This document shows positions 29,023-38,109 of a DNA stretch of 46,339 nt, in pieces. Source of the stretch: Gammaproteobacteria bacterium (lineage in GTDB: Bacteria > Pseudomonadota > Gammaproteobacteria > Burkholderiales > Burkholderiaceae_D); NCBI GenBank assembly GCA_903970185.1, contig CAJCIC010000052.1, forward strand, positions 1 through 46,339, given 5' to 3'. The notes under the pieces are model-generated. The model worked only from the letters and a program-made list of their open reading frames with translations. It was not told the origin of the DNA and made no database searches. Position 1 is the first letter of the stretch. The number at the start of each line of letters is the position of its first letter. A program made the position numbers and the translations under genes.

Positions 29023-30824
29023 GCGATGTAAAAATTCCGGAAGTCGATATTGTGAACGCCGGCAGGAAGGCTGCGCAATATGCGAATGGGTTGGCCCGCA
29101 GCATCCTTGGGCTTTCGCAACAGATCGAGTTCGTAGGGACGCTTGCGGGTGTTCTTGTTGGGTTCGGTAAGCACAAGCACCCGCGGTTCCAGGCGCTGCG
29201 CCTTGTCAAGGGCGGTGACCACTGCGACTTCCTCGGTACTGAGCAAGACCAGCGATCCGACCGGATACAGGCCGATGGCCCTCACGAACTGCTCGACCAG
29301 CGGTCCGTGCAACTGCTGATCGGCCCGCGCATACATCATCTGCAAGGCTTCGTACGAGGAGTAGGTCGGCGCATAGGGACGATGGGTGGTTAGCGCGGCG
29401 AAGGTGTCGGCAATCGCCGCCATGCGCCCGAAGATGCCGATCTCCTCACCCGAGAGTCCTTCCGGATAGCCGCTGCCATCGATCCACTCATGGTGCTGAG
29501 CAATGCCCTCGAGCACTTCCGGGTCGAGTTGCGCGCTTGACGACAGGCGCTTCAAGCCGATGCTGACGTGGTCCTTCAAGGCCTGAAGTTCGTCGATTGT
29601 GAGTGCCGTGCGTTTGTTGAGGAGCTCACGGTCGAGGTCGAGTTTGCCCACATCCATCAGAAGGCCAATCTGGGCCAACTGGCCGAGTTCGCGCGCCGGA
29701 AAACCGAGATGACGGCCAAAAGCCATGAGATACGAGGCGACCTTGATGCTGTGGTTGTAGGCCGTCGAGTCGTTCAGGCGCACCCTTGACACCCAGATCA
29801 TGGCGTCGGCATTGCGCGAGATGCTTGCCACGAGGGAGTCGACCACCGCAGGCAAGCCGTCGATGCGCAGTGCGCTCTCGATTTCGACATCGGCCTTAAG
29901 CCGGGCCAGCGTGTCCTCGGCTGAGGTTATCGCTTCGCGGGCGCGCGCCACTTCCGCGCCGATTTCGACACGATCGCGGTAGATCAAGACCTCGATGTAC
30001 TTGGGGATGTGCAGTTCGCCTAGCATCGGCAGGCGGCGCTTGCGCCAGCCAAGCAAGGGTGCAATCGGTGCCTTCGCAGCGCCCTTGGCCTTGCGCAGCG
30101 TGCCAATGTTTTCCATCCAGCTGGATACGTCCGATCGCATCGAGCGCACAATCTCCTCGAACTGGGCAAGGCGCGCAGCGACGCCAGGGTCTGCCGCTGG
30201 CAATGGGCGGCTGCCCGCCAACTTTTTCTTGTCCTTCCACGCAGCAAACAGATTGCCGCGCTGACCTGGTGTGCTCGCAGGCTCGACCGACGCGTAGCGG
30301 ATGTCAGAGCGGCTAAACCTCGGCATGCGGGCGATCTCTTCTTGCGGCTTGGATTGCGCCGGATCCGATCCGCTGCGTGGCCGCCAGGCAACGTCAAGCT
30401 CGGATTTCGGGCGCAGGCTGCCAAGCCCCTTGCTGACCGATGTTTTCAGCCGTGCGATCGGGCGCCACGCATCGAGGGAGCTTGCGTGACCTGAACTGCG
30501 GCCGCTCTCGATAACGCGCATGCGCACGGTCGGCTCGTCTTTCGCAGGTGCTTTTTCGTCCTCGGGCAGATCGTAGAGGTCGATCAAGTCGCGCAGGGAA
30601 TCGTAGGAGGATCGGTGCGGATCGATCACGACCTCCGAGCAAAGCGAGCGCAAGGTCTCGATGTGTTCGATCTCGTCGACCAGAAAGCCCTGGATCAGAA
30701 ACGGCGTTCCCTCCCAGGGCCGATCAAGGGCGGTGACGAACATGCCGGGCCGGATCGCTGCGGCATCGACACGAACGCTGTGCTTAAGAGTCGGCCGGGC
30801 GAGCGTGTGTCTTCTTGAACTCAT
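29019..30824 (-). CDS. DUF3391/HD-GYP domain protein with altered HD motif
   Basis: A 601 aa protein. The N-terminal DUF3391 region (~15-140) contains IRPGMFVTALDRPWEGTPF. A long charged linker follows, then an HD-GYP domain from ~340. HD-GYP proteins hydrolyse c-di-GMP. Here His358 (YNHSIKVA) and the HHEWIDGSGYP block (444-454) are present. The HD dyad itself reads LLMDVGKL, with Met390 in place of His and Asp391 kept. Metal binding may thus be altered, and a sensory or adaptor role is possible. The start ATG is preceded by an in-frame GTG at 30827. It is coupled to the downstream EAL gene. Confidence 0.85.
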   Translation of the reverse strand: MSSRRHTLARPTLKHSVRVDAAAIRPGMFVTALDRPWEGTPFLIQGFLVDEIEHIETLRSLCSEVVIDPHRSSYDSLRDLIDLYDLPEDEKAPAKDEPTVRMRVIESGRSSGHASSLDAWRPIARLKTSVSKGLGSLRPKSELDVAWRPRSGSDPAQSKPQEEIARMPRFSRSDIRYASVEPASTPGQRGNLFAAWKDKKKLAGSRPLPAADPGVAARLAQFEEIVRSMRSDVSSWMENIGTLRKAKGAAKAPIAPLLGWRKRRLPMLGELHIPKYIEVLIYRDRVEIGAEVARAREAITSAEDTLARLKADVEIESALRIDGLPAVVDSLVASISRNADAMIWVSRVRLNDSTAYNHSIKVASYLMAFGRHLGFPARELGQLAQIGLLMDVGKLDLDRELLNKRTALTIDELQALKDHVSIGLKRLSSSAQLDPEVLEGIAQHHEWIDGSGYPEGLSGEEIGIFGRMAAIADTFAALTTHRPYAPTYSSYEALQMMYARADQQLHGPLVEQFVRAIGLYPVGSLVLLSTEEVAVVTALDKAQRLEPRVLVLTEPNKNTRKRPYELDLLRKPKDAAGQPIRILRSLPAGVHNIDFRNFYIA

Positions 30825-30965
30825 CACGCAAAGAACGAAGGTAAGTCACCTGACGCGGAAGAACGACCGTAGCAAACTTCATGGCGGATGGCAATATCGC
30901 GCAACGCGAAAGACTACTCGGTTGTCGTGAAGCGCTGCGGCGAGCGCCGCGCTTAGCGTCTGGAT

Positions 30966-32324
30966 CTAGGACTCGCCCTGGGGCGGGGGTGGCGCGTAGA
31001 CAGGAAGCGATCTGACGAAGCGGCGCGTCTGGGCGCCGACCTGGCACATCACATCGGCCATCTCGGCTTCGAATTTCCTGCGCGGCAGTGGCGGCGCAGC
31101 CTGCATGATCTGTGCGATGTTCGGTACGTTCTCGCCAGTCTCGGTGAAGACGAAGCGAGGGTCTGACACCAGCTGCTCAGGTAGCGCGGACACGAGCATG
31201 GCATCGATCTTCTCGGCCTTCTGACTGGCTGTTAGCGACACTTCGTTTCGCAACGAGGCGTTCGTCCATGGGCCGTAAGGCGCGTCGCACTTGGCGTTGG
31301 CGAGTGCCGCGAGCAAGCCATCCTGCTGGTCATGGTTGAGCATGGCGTCGTGAAGGCGATGGTATTCGTAGTTTTCAAGTTCAAGATGACGGTTGGAGAC
31401 CAGCTGAATGGCATCGGTCTTTGGCCCGTGAATGCCAATCAGGTCCAAGGCGCTTGCAAAAAGAATGTGCACCGAGCCAACGCCTGGAAGCGCGCGCGTG
31501 TGGTAGGGCTGGGTCAAGTCCTCGACATAGTGAAGCGCCCAGCCGGAAAAGCGCCAGCCCCAGTAAGGATGGCCGCTTTTGAAGGCATAGCTCGCAAGTG
31601 TCTGATAAAGATGAACGCGATATTCCGGCAGCGCTCGCTTCAGGTAGGGCGCGGCATGGTCAAGCAGCCACGATTCGTGAAAAAAGCCCATGTGAAATGG
31701 CGCCTGGGTCGAGACATCCAGCTTCGGATTGCCAAACGGCTGCAAGCCAAAGCCGTAGGCGTGCCCGGCGCCCGTGCTGTTGTCGTCCCAAAGGCCGATG
31801 TCAAGGCCGTAGTCGGGCTCGTCAGATGCCGTGCCGATGACATCGATGACAGTCAGGTACGCACCAGGCGGCACAGCGCTAAACGAAAGTTCGCTTGCAA
31901 TCGTTTCGCTGCGCCTCGTCGTGACATCGGTCCAGGGCAGCTTGGATTGCGAGATGGGCGTGATTCCGGGAAGGTCCTGCACGAAAAGGCGCAATCTGGC
32001 CTCCGGGTTGACGCGAATGGCCAGAAGAAAGCGCCTCACCGCGTGTGCACGGTCAACGTGTTCGTCAAATCGCAGTGCGTCGGGCCGCACCGGGTAGCCA
32101 GGCAGATTGGCGCGAGCCCATGCTTCCTCGCCGTCCAGGACCTTTGCGAGTTGCGCGGGATCGCTGGCAAGAAAGTGCTCGGCCGGCTCGGCTGCAACAC
32201 TCGTTTGCATCAAGGGCACATCCTCTAGCGCCTGCCGCGTGATCAGATCGTGGTCGGTCCAGGCATAGGCCGGGGCGCTTGCGAGCGCGGCGAGCAGCAC
32301 TGCGAATTGGGCTAGGGGGCGCAT
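30966..32324 (-). CDS. Secreted zinc-dependent phospholipase C/S1-P1 nuclease-like protein
   Basis: A 452 aa exported protein. From ATG 32324 the signal peptide MRPLAQFAVLLAALASAPAYA ends in AYA, leaving Trp22 (WTDHD) as the mature N-terminus. In bacterial zinc phospholipase C and S1/P1 nucleases the N-terminal Trp is a zinc ligand. The second hallmark, HYVEDLTQPYH with His265, Asp269 and His275, is also present. Substrate (phospholipid or nucleic acid) is open. The C-terminal ~130 residues have no recognised domain. An in-frame GTG at 32387 would add 21 residues but spoils the signal peptide. It is divergent from ppc. Confidence 0.72.
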   Translation of the reverse strand: MRPLAQFAVLLAALASAPAYAWTDHDLITRQALEDVPLMQTSVAAEPAEHFLASDPAQLAKVLDGEEAWARANLPGYPVRPDALRFDEHVDRAHAVRRFLLAIRVNPEARLRLFVQDLPGITPISQSKLPWTDVTTRRSETIASELSFSAVPPGAYLTVIDVIGTASDEPDYGLDIGLWDDNSTGAGHAYGFGLQPFGNPKLDVSTQAPFHMGFFHESWLLDHAAPYLKRALPEYRVHLYQTLASYAFKSGHPYWGWRFSGWALHYVEDLTQPYHTRALPGVGSVHILFASALDLIGIHGPKTDAIQLVSNRHLELENYEYHRLHDAMLNHDQQDGLLAALANAKCDAPYGPWTNASLRNEVSLTASQKAEKIDAMLVSALPEQLVSDPRFVFTETGENVPNIAQIMQAAPPLPRRKFEAEMADVMCQVGAQTRRFVRSLPVYAPPPPQGES

Positions 32325-32586
32325 CAAGGTCGATTTCGCCCGGGTCGCCAGGCGCGCACTGGCGTTGGGGTGAGAAAGGGATTTCACGCGTTGATGGCGA
32401 CGAAGGGAAGGGGCAAGCCCCGTATGGTTGCCGTGCGAGGCGGTGCGGTCAATTGTTTTCGATGCGTCCGGACAGACAATTTGTGATTAAGCCTGGCAAC
32501 TGTGACAGGCCTTGGGTGTGGGTGCGCGAGGACTCGCTCCCCGTGGTTCAAAAAGCTTTGCAAAAGCTTGGCGGCGGCATTGTGGC

Positions 32587-35376
32587 GTGTCACCATCGAA
32601 AAAAACATTATCGCCTCCTCCCTTCGTGAAACCAGAGTTGCAAGAGGGTCTGCGCCAGGACATCCGTTACCTTGGACGGGTGCTGGGCGAAGTCATCCGC
32701 GCGCACGAGGGCGAGCGCATCTACGAGATCGTGGAGCGTGTGCGCCAATCTGCCGTGCGCTTTCGACGAGACCACGACGCCAGCGCAGAGCATGAACTGC
32801 AGGCGCAACTTGATGCGCTCGTGGGTGAAGAGACCAATTCGGTGGTGCGCGCCTTCAGCTATTTCTCGCACCTGGCCAACATCGCCGAGGACCACGACAA
32901 GAGCCGGCGCGAGCGGGCCCTGCAGATTGCAGGCGGTGCGGCAACGCCAGGCTCCATTGCCTATACCGTGACGCTGCTCAATGAGCGCGGCGTTGGCAGC
33001 AGGGAGATCGATGCATTTTTCAGGTCCGCCCTGATTTCGCCGGTGCTTACCGCGCATCCGACCGAAGTCCAGCGCAAGAGCATCCTGGATACCGAACGTG
33101 AAATTGCCCTGCTGCTTGAGGCGCGCGACGCGCCGCTCACGCCCTCTGAACGGCAGGAGATCGAACGCCGCATGCTGGCACTTGTCGCCACGCTCTGGCA
33201 AACGCGCATGCTGCGCTATAGCAAGCTCACCGTTGCCGATGAAATCAGCAACGCGCTGGCTTATTACCGCATCACGTTCTTGCGCCAGATTCCGAAGCTT
33301 TACCAGGCCATCGAGGAGAAGATCGTGCCGCACGGCGCGCTTCCGAGCTTCCTGCAGATGGGTTCGTGGATTGGCGGCGATCGCGACGGCAACCCCAACG
33401 TCACGGCCCAGACGCTCGAGGCGGCACTTGCCAAGCAGTCGGCAGAAGCGATGGATTTCTATCTGGGTGAAATTCATGCGCTTGGCGCAGAACTGTCGAT
33501 GTCAACGCTGCTTGTTGCGATCGACGACGAAATTAAGGAGCTTGCCCGGCATTCACCTGACCAATCCGAACATCGCGCCGACGAACCCTACCGCAAGGCG
33601 CTGCTTGGGGTCTACGCGCGCCTGGCTGCGACTGCAAGGTCGCTTGGCCACTTTGCCATCCTCCGGCAGGAAATCGCCCCTTCCGTGGCCTACGCCAATT
33701 CCGATGAGTTGAAGAGCGATTTGTCGCGAGTGCAGGCTTCGCTTCGCGCCCATCACGGCGTCCTGATCGCGGCCTGCAGGCTCGATGGCCTGATCCGGGC
33801 TGTCGACGTTTTCGGCTTCCATCTTGCAAGTCTTGATCTGCGCCAGAGCTCGGACGTGCATGAGGCCACGCTTTGCGAACTGTTTCGGATCGCGGGCGTT
33901 TGTGCCAACTATGCCGCACTTAGCGAAGAGCAAAAGGTCGAGCTGCTCCTCACCGAGGCGCTGCAGCCGCGTCCGCTTGTGATTCCCCGTTATGACTACG
34001 GCGCGGGCGTAACGTCGGAACTGGCCGTATTTGCCGCGGCGCGCGAAGCACGCCTGCGCTACGGCAAGCGATCGATTCGCAATGTCATCATCTCGCATAC
34101 CGAGTCGGTCTCCGATCTGCTCGAACTGGTGGTCCTTCTGAAGGAGGCTGGGCTTGCGCACGCCATGGCGGGTCGGCTTGTGCTTGAGGTCAACGTCGTG
34201 CCCCTTTTTGAGACCATCGCCGATTTGCAGCATTCGGCCGCGATCATGACGGCCATCCTCGATCTGGGCGAGCGCTTGCGGCTTTACCCGGCAGAAGAGG
34301 GAAGTGCGCAGGAGATCATGCTGGGCTACTCCGACAGCAACAAGGATGGTGGCTTCCTGACCTCGAGCTGGTCGCTCTACAAGACCGAACTCGCGCTGGT
34401 CGAGGTCTTCAGGACGGCAAAGGTTCCGCTGCGCCTTTTCCACGGCCGCGGCGGCACGGTAGGTCGCGGTGGCGGGCCAAGCTACGAAGCCATACTGGCG
34501 CAACCGCCAGGAACGGTCAACGGCCAGATCCGGCTGACCGAGCAGGGCGAAATCATTGCGAGCAAATTCTCCCACCCGGCCATCGGCCGTCGCAATCTGG
34601 AAACGCTGGTGGCAGCAACAATCGAAGCCAGCTTCAATCTCAAGTCATCGGCAAGCCACGCGGATACCGCGCTTTTCGAGAGCGCGATGGATGTCCTGAG
34701 CAAGCGCGCCATGGCAGCCTATCGCGGGCTGGTGTACGACACCGAGGGCTTCACCGACTACTTTTTCGAATCGACGCCGATCAACGAAATTGCCGAACTG
34801 AATATCGGCAGCCGTCCGACGGCGCGCAAGAAGGGACGGCGCATCGAGGAACTTCGCGCCATTCCCTGGGGATTTTCGTGGGGGCAATGCCGCACGCTGT
34901 TGCCGGGCTGGTACGGCGTCGGTACGGCGATTGAAGGGTGGCTGGCCGAGGTCCCGGAAGAGCGCGAAGGGCGCGAACTGCTGCTCGCGAGGATGGGCCG
35001 CGAATGGCCGTTCTTTCAGACCCTGATTTCCAATCTTGACATGGTCATCAGCAAGGTCGACCTCGCCGTTGCGGCACGCTACTCGCAATTGATGCATGAC
35101 AGCGCCGTGCGCGTTGCGGTGTTTCGCCAGATCGAAGAGGAATTCGCTCGGGTGCGCGCGTTTGTGCAGGGCTTTGCCGCCAACACGGCCCTGCTCGAAT
35201 CGAATGCGCCGTTTCGCAAGGCCATCGTCGAACGCTTCCCGTATCTCGATCCGCTAAACCACATCCAGATCGAACTGATCAAGCGTTATCGCGCCGGGAC
35301 CACCGATGACAGAACCCGGCGCGCGATTCAGATGACCATCAATGGCATCGCTGCCGGGCTGCGCAACACCGGCTAG
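32587..35376 (+). CDS. ppc: Phosphoenolpyruvate carboxylase
   Basis: Anaplerotic enzyme fixing bicarbonate onto PEP to give oxaloacetate, about 929 aa. Catalytic signatures are intact: LTAHPTEVQRKS with the essential His, GSWIGGDRDGNPNVT, the second signature MLGYSDSNKDGG, and the FHGRGGTVGRGGGPSYEAIL mobile loop. The C-terminus NGIAAGLRNTG matches the usual terminal NTG. The frame is open from 32512, but the GTG at 32587 is preferred because residues before it have no family similarity; no ATG is available. It converges on dctA with 9 bases between the stops. Confidence 0.96.
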   Translation: MSPSKKTLSPPPFVKPELQEGLRQDIRYLGRVLGEVIRAHEGERIYEIVERVRQSAVRFRRDHDASAEHELQAQLDALVGEETNSVVRAFSYFSHLANIAEDHDKSRRERALQIAGGAATPGSIAYTVTLLNERGVGSREIDAFFRSALISPVLTAHPTEVQRKSILDTEREIALLLEARDAPLTPSERQEIERRMLALVATLWQTRMLRYSKLTVADEISNALAYYRITFLRQIPKLYQAIEEKIVPHGALPSFLQMGSWIGGDRDGNPNVTAQTLEAALAKQSAEAMDFYLGEIHALGAELSMSTLLVAIDDEIKELARHSPDQSEHRADEPYRKALLGVYARLAATARSLGHFAILRQEIAPSVAYANSDELKSDLSRVQASLRAHHGVLIAACRLDGLIRAVDVFGFHLASLDLRQSSDVHEATLCELFRIAGVCANYAALSEEQKVELLLTEALQPRPLVIPRYDYGAGVTSELAVFAAAREARLRYGKRSIRNVIISHTESVSDLLELVVLLKEAGLAHAMAGRLVLEVNVVPLFETIADLQHSAAIMTAILDLGERLRLYPAEEGSAQEIMLGYSDSNKDGGFLTSSWSLYKTELALVEVFRTAKVPLRLFHGRGGTVGRGGGPSYEAILAQPPGTVNGQIRLTEQGEIIASKFSHPAIGRRNLETLVAATIEASFNLKSSASHADTALFESAMDVLSKRAMAAYRGLVYDTEGFTDYFFESTPINEIAELNIGSRPTARKKGRRIEELRAIPWGFSWGQCRTLLPGWYGVGTAIEGWLAEVPEEREGRELLLARMGREWPFFQTLISNLDMVISKVDLAVAARYSQLMHDSAVRVAVFRQIEEEFARVRAFVQGFAANTALLESNAPFRKAIVERFPYLDPLNHIQIELIKRYRAGTTDDRTRRAIQMTINGIAAGLRNTG

Positions 35377-35385
35377 GCCCTGTTG

Positions 35386-36708
35386 CTACTCGAGCGCTTG
35401 CACGCCCGAGATCTGGCCTTCGAGCACCGATTTCGCCGTGCTCAGATCAAGGTCCTTCTCCCAGGCGGCAATGACGACAGTAGCGACACAGTTGCCAAGC
35501 AGGTTGCCAAGCGCGCGCGCCATGCCAATGAACCAGTCGATCGATAACACCAGCACAAGGCCGATGGCAGGAATACTTGGCACCGCATTGAGCGTTGCCG
35601 CGAGGATCACGATCGCCGACCCAGGCACACCATGTGCCCCCTTGGACGTCAGCAGCGAGATGCCAAGGATCAGGATCAAATCACCAAACGAGAGGGGCGT
35701 ATTGGTGGCCTGCGCGATGAAAACGGTGGCAAGCGTCAGGTAGATCGAAAACGCGTCGAGATTGAACGAGTAACCCGTGGGTACGACCAGTCCGACGACC
35801 GAGGGCTTGACGCCCATGCGCTCGAGCTTGCGCATGATCTGCGGCAACACCGCATCTGACGAGGCCGTCGCCAAGACGATGGTGAGCTCTTCCCTGAAGT
35901 AGGCAATGAACCTGAAAATGCCAAGGCCGCAAAGACGCAGCACGATGCCAAGCACGACGACGACGAAGAGGGCGATGGCGCAATAAAACAGGACGACCAG
36001 TGACACCAGTTGCTGCAGCGAGGCGACGCCATATTTGCCCACGGTGTAGGCGACAGCGCCAAGCACGCCCAGGGGCGCGAGGCGCACGATGAGCCCCATG
36101 GCGCGAAAAAGCACGGTGGAAAGCGTCTGGATCAGGTCAGCCACCGGCTTTGCCGGCGCGCCAACCAGGGCCAGGCTCGCGCCAAAGAAGATGGCGAAGA
36201 ACAGCACCTGCAAGACGTCATTGCGCGCCAGGGCATCAAACGATGTCGTCGGGATGATATTGAGAATGAAACTGCCAACGCCTGCGCCCTGCAGCTTGTG
36301 CGCATTTTCGGCATAGGTCGAAAGCGCCTTGGCATCAAGCGAAGACGTGTCGATATTCATGCCCTGGCCGGGATGAAAAAGAAACGCCAGGGCAAGGCCC
36401 AAGGTCAAGGCAATGGTCGTCATCACTTCGAAGTAGACGAGCGCCTTGGCCCCGACGCGGCCGACCTTGCGCAGATCACCGGCACCGGCGATGCCGTGGA
36501 CGACGACGCAAAAGACAATGGGCGCGACGATCATCGAGATCAGCTTCAAGAAGGCGTCGCTGAAGAATTTCAGCCCTTGCGCGAAGTCAGGCGCGAGAAC
36601 GCCGATGACAATGCCCAGCACCAGTCCGAGTACAACCTGCCAGAAAAGCGATTTGTAGATCGGAGCCTTGGTTGCGGCAATGGGCAAAGACGTCGTTGAT
36701 GCCGCCAT
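35386..36708 (-). CDS. dctA: C4-dicarboxylate:cation symporter (DctA family)
   Basis: A 440 aa inner-membrane DAACS-family carrier for succinate, fumarate and malate, with eight transmembrane helices and two re-entrant loops expected. Seen are the conserved LISMIVAPIVFCVVVHGIAG, the HP1-type serine motif as TASSDAVLPQIMRKLE, and TM7 GYSFNLDAFSIYLTLATVFI. In classical DctA the TM7 motif is NLDGTAIYL, so substrate coordination may differ. Loss of Gly-Thr makes another acidic substrate possible. It converges with ppc; the two M20/M28-type amidohydrolase genes lie upstream on the same strand after a 162-base gap. Confidence 0.88.
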   Translation of the reverse strand: MAASTTSLPIAATKAPIYKSLFWQVVLGLVLGIVIGVLAPDFAQGLKFFSDAFLKLISMIVAPIVFCVVVHGIAGAGDLRKVGRVGAKALVYFEVMTTIALTLGLALAFLFHPGQGMNIDTSSLDAKALSTYAENAHKLQGAGVGSFILNIIPTTSFDALARNDVLQVLFFAIFFGASLALVGAPAKPVADLIQTLSTVLFRAMGLIVRLAPLGVLGAVAYTVGKYGVASLQQLVSLVVLFYCAIALFVVVVLGIVLRLCGLGIFRFIAYFREELTIVLATASSDAVLPQIMRKLERMGVKPSVVGLVVPTGYSFNLDAFSIYLTLATVFIAQATNTPLSFGDLILILGISLLTSKGAHGVPGSAIVILAATLNAVPSIPAIGLVLVLSIDWFIGMARALGNLLGNCVATVVIAAWEKDLDLSTAKSVLEGQISGVQALE

Positions 36709-36870
36709 GGAAATCCCTTGAGTCTGGCGCTACGCGTGATCGCGGGCCATCGGTCGCGGCTAAAAGCAAGAGCAATGCCATTCGGCTTTGGCGCTGACCG
36801 TGGGCAGCGGCGAAACTGCGCGCTTCAAGGCCCGTCTGAGCCAGGCAGGCGCACCGCCGTGGTGCGGTGG

Positions 36871-38109
36871 CTAGGCGGTGAGCAGCTCCGCGAGCGTTCT
36901 TGCCACGACCTTGGTTGCGCGCCGCAAGTCGCTCAGATCGACGTGCTCGTTAGCGCGCTTGGCGTTCGATTCGAGGATCGTCCTTGGCCCCGCGCCAAAC
37001 AAGAGCGCGGCTGCGCCCCTCTCGGCGTAAAGCCTTGCGTCGGTATAAAGCGGCGTACCGCGAATCGGCACATCGGTGTCGAAAACCGCTTTCGCGTGCG
37101 CGGCAAGAATCGCTGCGACGGCTTGGCTTTTTGCCGAAGGCAGGAGCGGGCGCGCGAGCATCAGCCGCCTGATGGCGACCTTCAGGCCGGTCTCTGCCGG
37201 CACTGCAGCGATGATCAGCGCGCGCAGATCGCGCTCGACGGTTTCCGGATTTTCTTCCGGAATCATGCGCCGATCGAGTTTCAAGACGACCTCGCCGGGC
37301 ACGACATTGGTGTTGGTGCCGCCTTTGATCCAGCCGACGTTGAGATAGGGATGGTCGATGCCCGTGACCTTCGAGTGAATCAGGGCAAGGCGCGGATTCT
37401 CATCATAAAGACAGTTAAGAAGTGCCGTCGCTCCCTTGAGGGCATCGATGCCGGATGCCGGGATGGCCGCGTGTGCCATGCGTCCGGTCACCGTCACTTC
37501 GAGTTGCAGGCAACCGTTATGGGCCGTGACAACCTGGTAGGAGAATCCAGCGGCGATGACGATGTCCGGGTCGGTCAGGCCTTGCTCGAGGAGGAATCCG
37601 GGTCCAAGCTCGCCGCCGAATTCCTCGTCATAGGTCAAGTGAATCTCGAGCGTGCCGCAAAGTGCAAGGCCGCACGACTTGAGCGCGCGAAGCGCGAAAA
37701 CATACGTGGCGAAGTCGCTCTTGCTCACGGCAGCAGCGCGGCCATACAGCTTGCCGCCGACAATCTTCGCTTCGTGCGGCGGATAGGTCCAGCCCGGACC
37801 CGCGGGCACGGCATCACCGTGGGCATTGAGCGCGATGACGGGCCCCGCCTTGGCAAAGCTTTCCCTGACAAGCAGATTGGTGATGCTCACGAGCCCTGCA
37901 CCCGCGACAACGGCAGGCGGCACCGGATGCGCACTGACGTCAATGCCCATGCCAAGAAGCAGCGTTCGGGTCAGCTCGGCATGCGGCGCATTGTCGCCTG
38001 GCGGCGTATCGGTGGGCATGCGCACCAGCTCCTGCAGGAACGCCACCTCATCGTCGAAGTGATCGTCGATGAAGCGTTCGATCAGAAGATAGCCATCTTC
38101 AAGCTGCAT
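36871..38109 (-). CDS. M20-family metallopeptidase/deacylase with atypical zinc-site loop
   Basis: A 412 aa protein related to ArgE/DapE/carboxypeptidase G2. First metal ligands His97 and Asp99 (NAHGDAVPAG), catalytic Asp161-Glu162-Glu163 (TYDEEFGGE) and a C-terminal His in ANEHVDL are seen. A dimerisation domain runs from ~190 to 310. The bridging-Asp motif, normally GRGxxDMK, reads GRAAAVSKSD (123-132), so Val128 stands at the Asp position; Asp132 may substitute. It starts within the last 11 bases of the upstream hydrolase gene, so the pair is coupled. Substrate unknown, likely an N-acylated or N-carbamoylated amino acid. Confidence 0.82.
   Translation of the reverse strand: MQLEDGYLLIERFIDDHFDDEVAFLQELVRMPTDTPPGDNAPHAELTRTLLLGMGIDVSAHPVPPAVVAGAGLVSITNLLVRESFAKAGPVIALNAHGDAVPAGPGWTYPPHEAKIVGGKLYGRAAAVSKSDFATYVFALRALKSCGLALCGTLEIHLTYDEEFGGELGPGFLLEQGLTDPDIVIAAGFSYQVVTAHNGCLQLEVTVTGRMAHAAIPASGIDALKGATALLNCLYDENPRLALIHSKVTGIDHPYLNVGWIKGGTNTNVVPGEVVLKLDRRMIPEENPETVERDLRALIIAAVPAETGLKVAIRRLMLARPLLPSAKSQAVAAILAAHAKAVFDTDVPIRGTPLYTDARLYAERGAAALLFGAGPRTILESNAKRANEHVDLSDLRRATKVVARTLAELLTA

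Noticed and set aside
36852..36869. CACCGC/GCGGTG inverted repeat after the M20 gene
   Set aside because: Only a 6-bp stem with no T-run on the minus strand; too weak to call a terminator.
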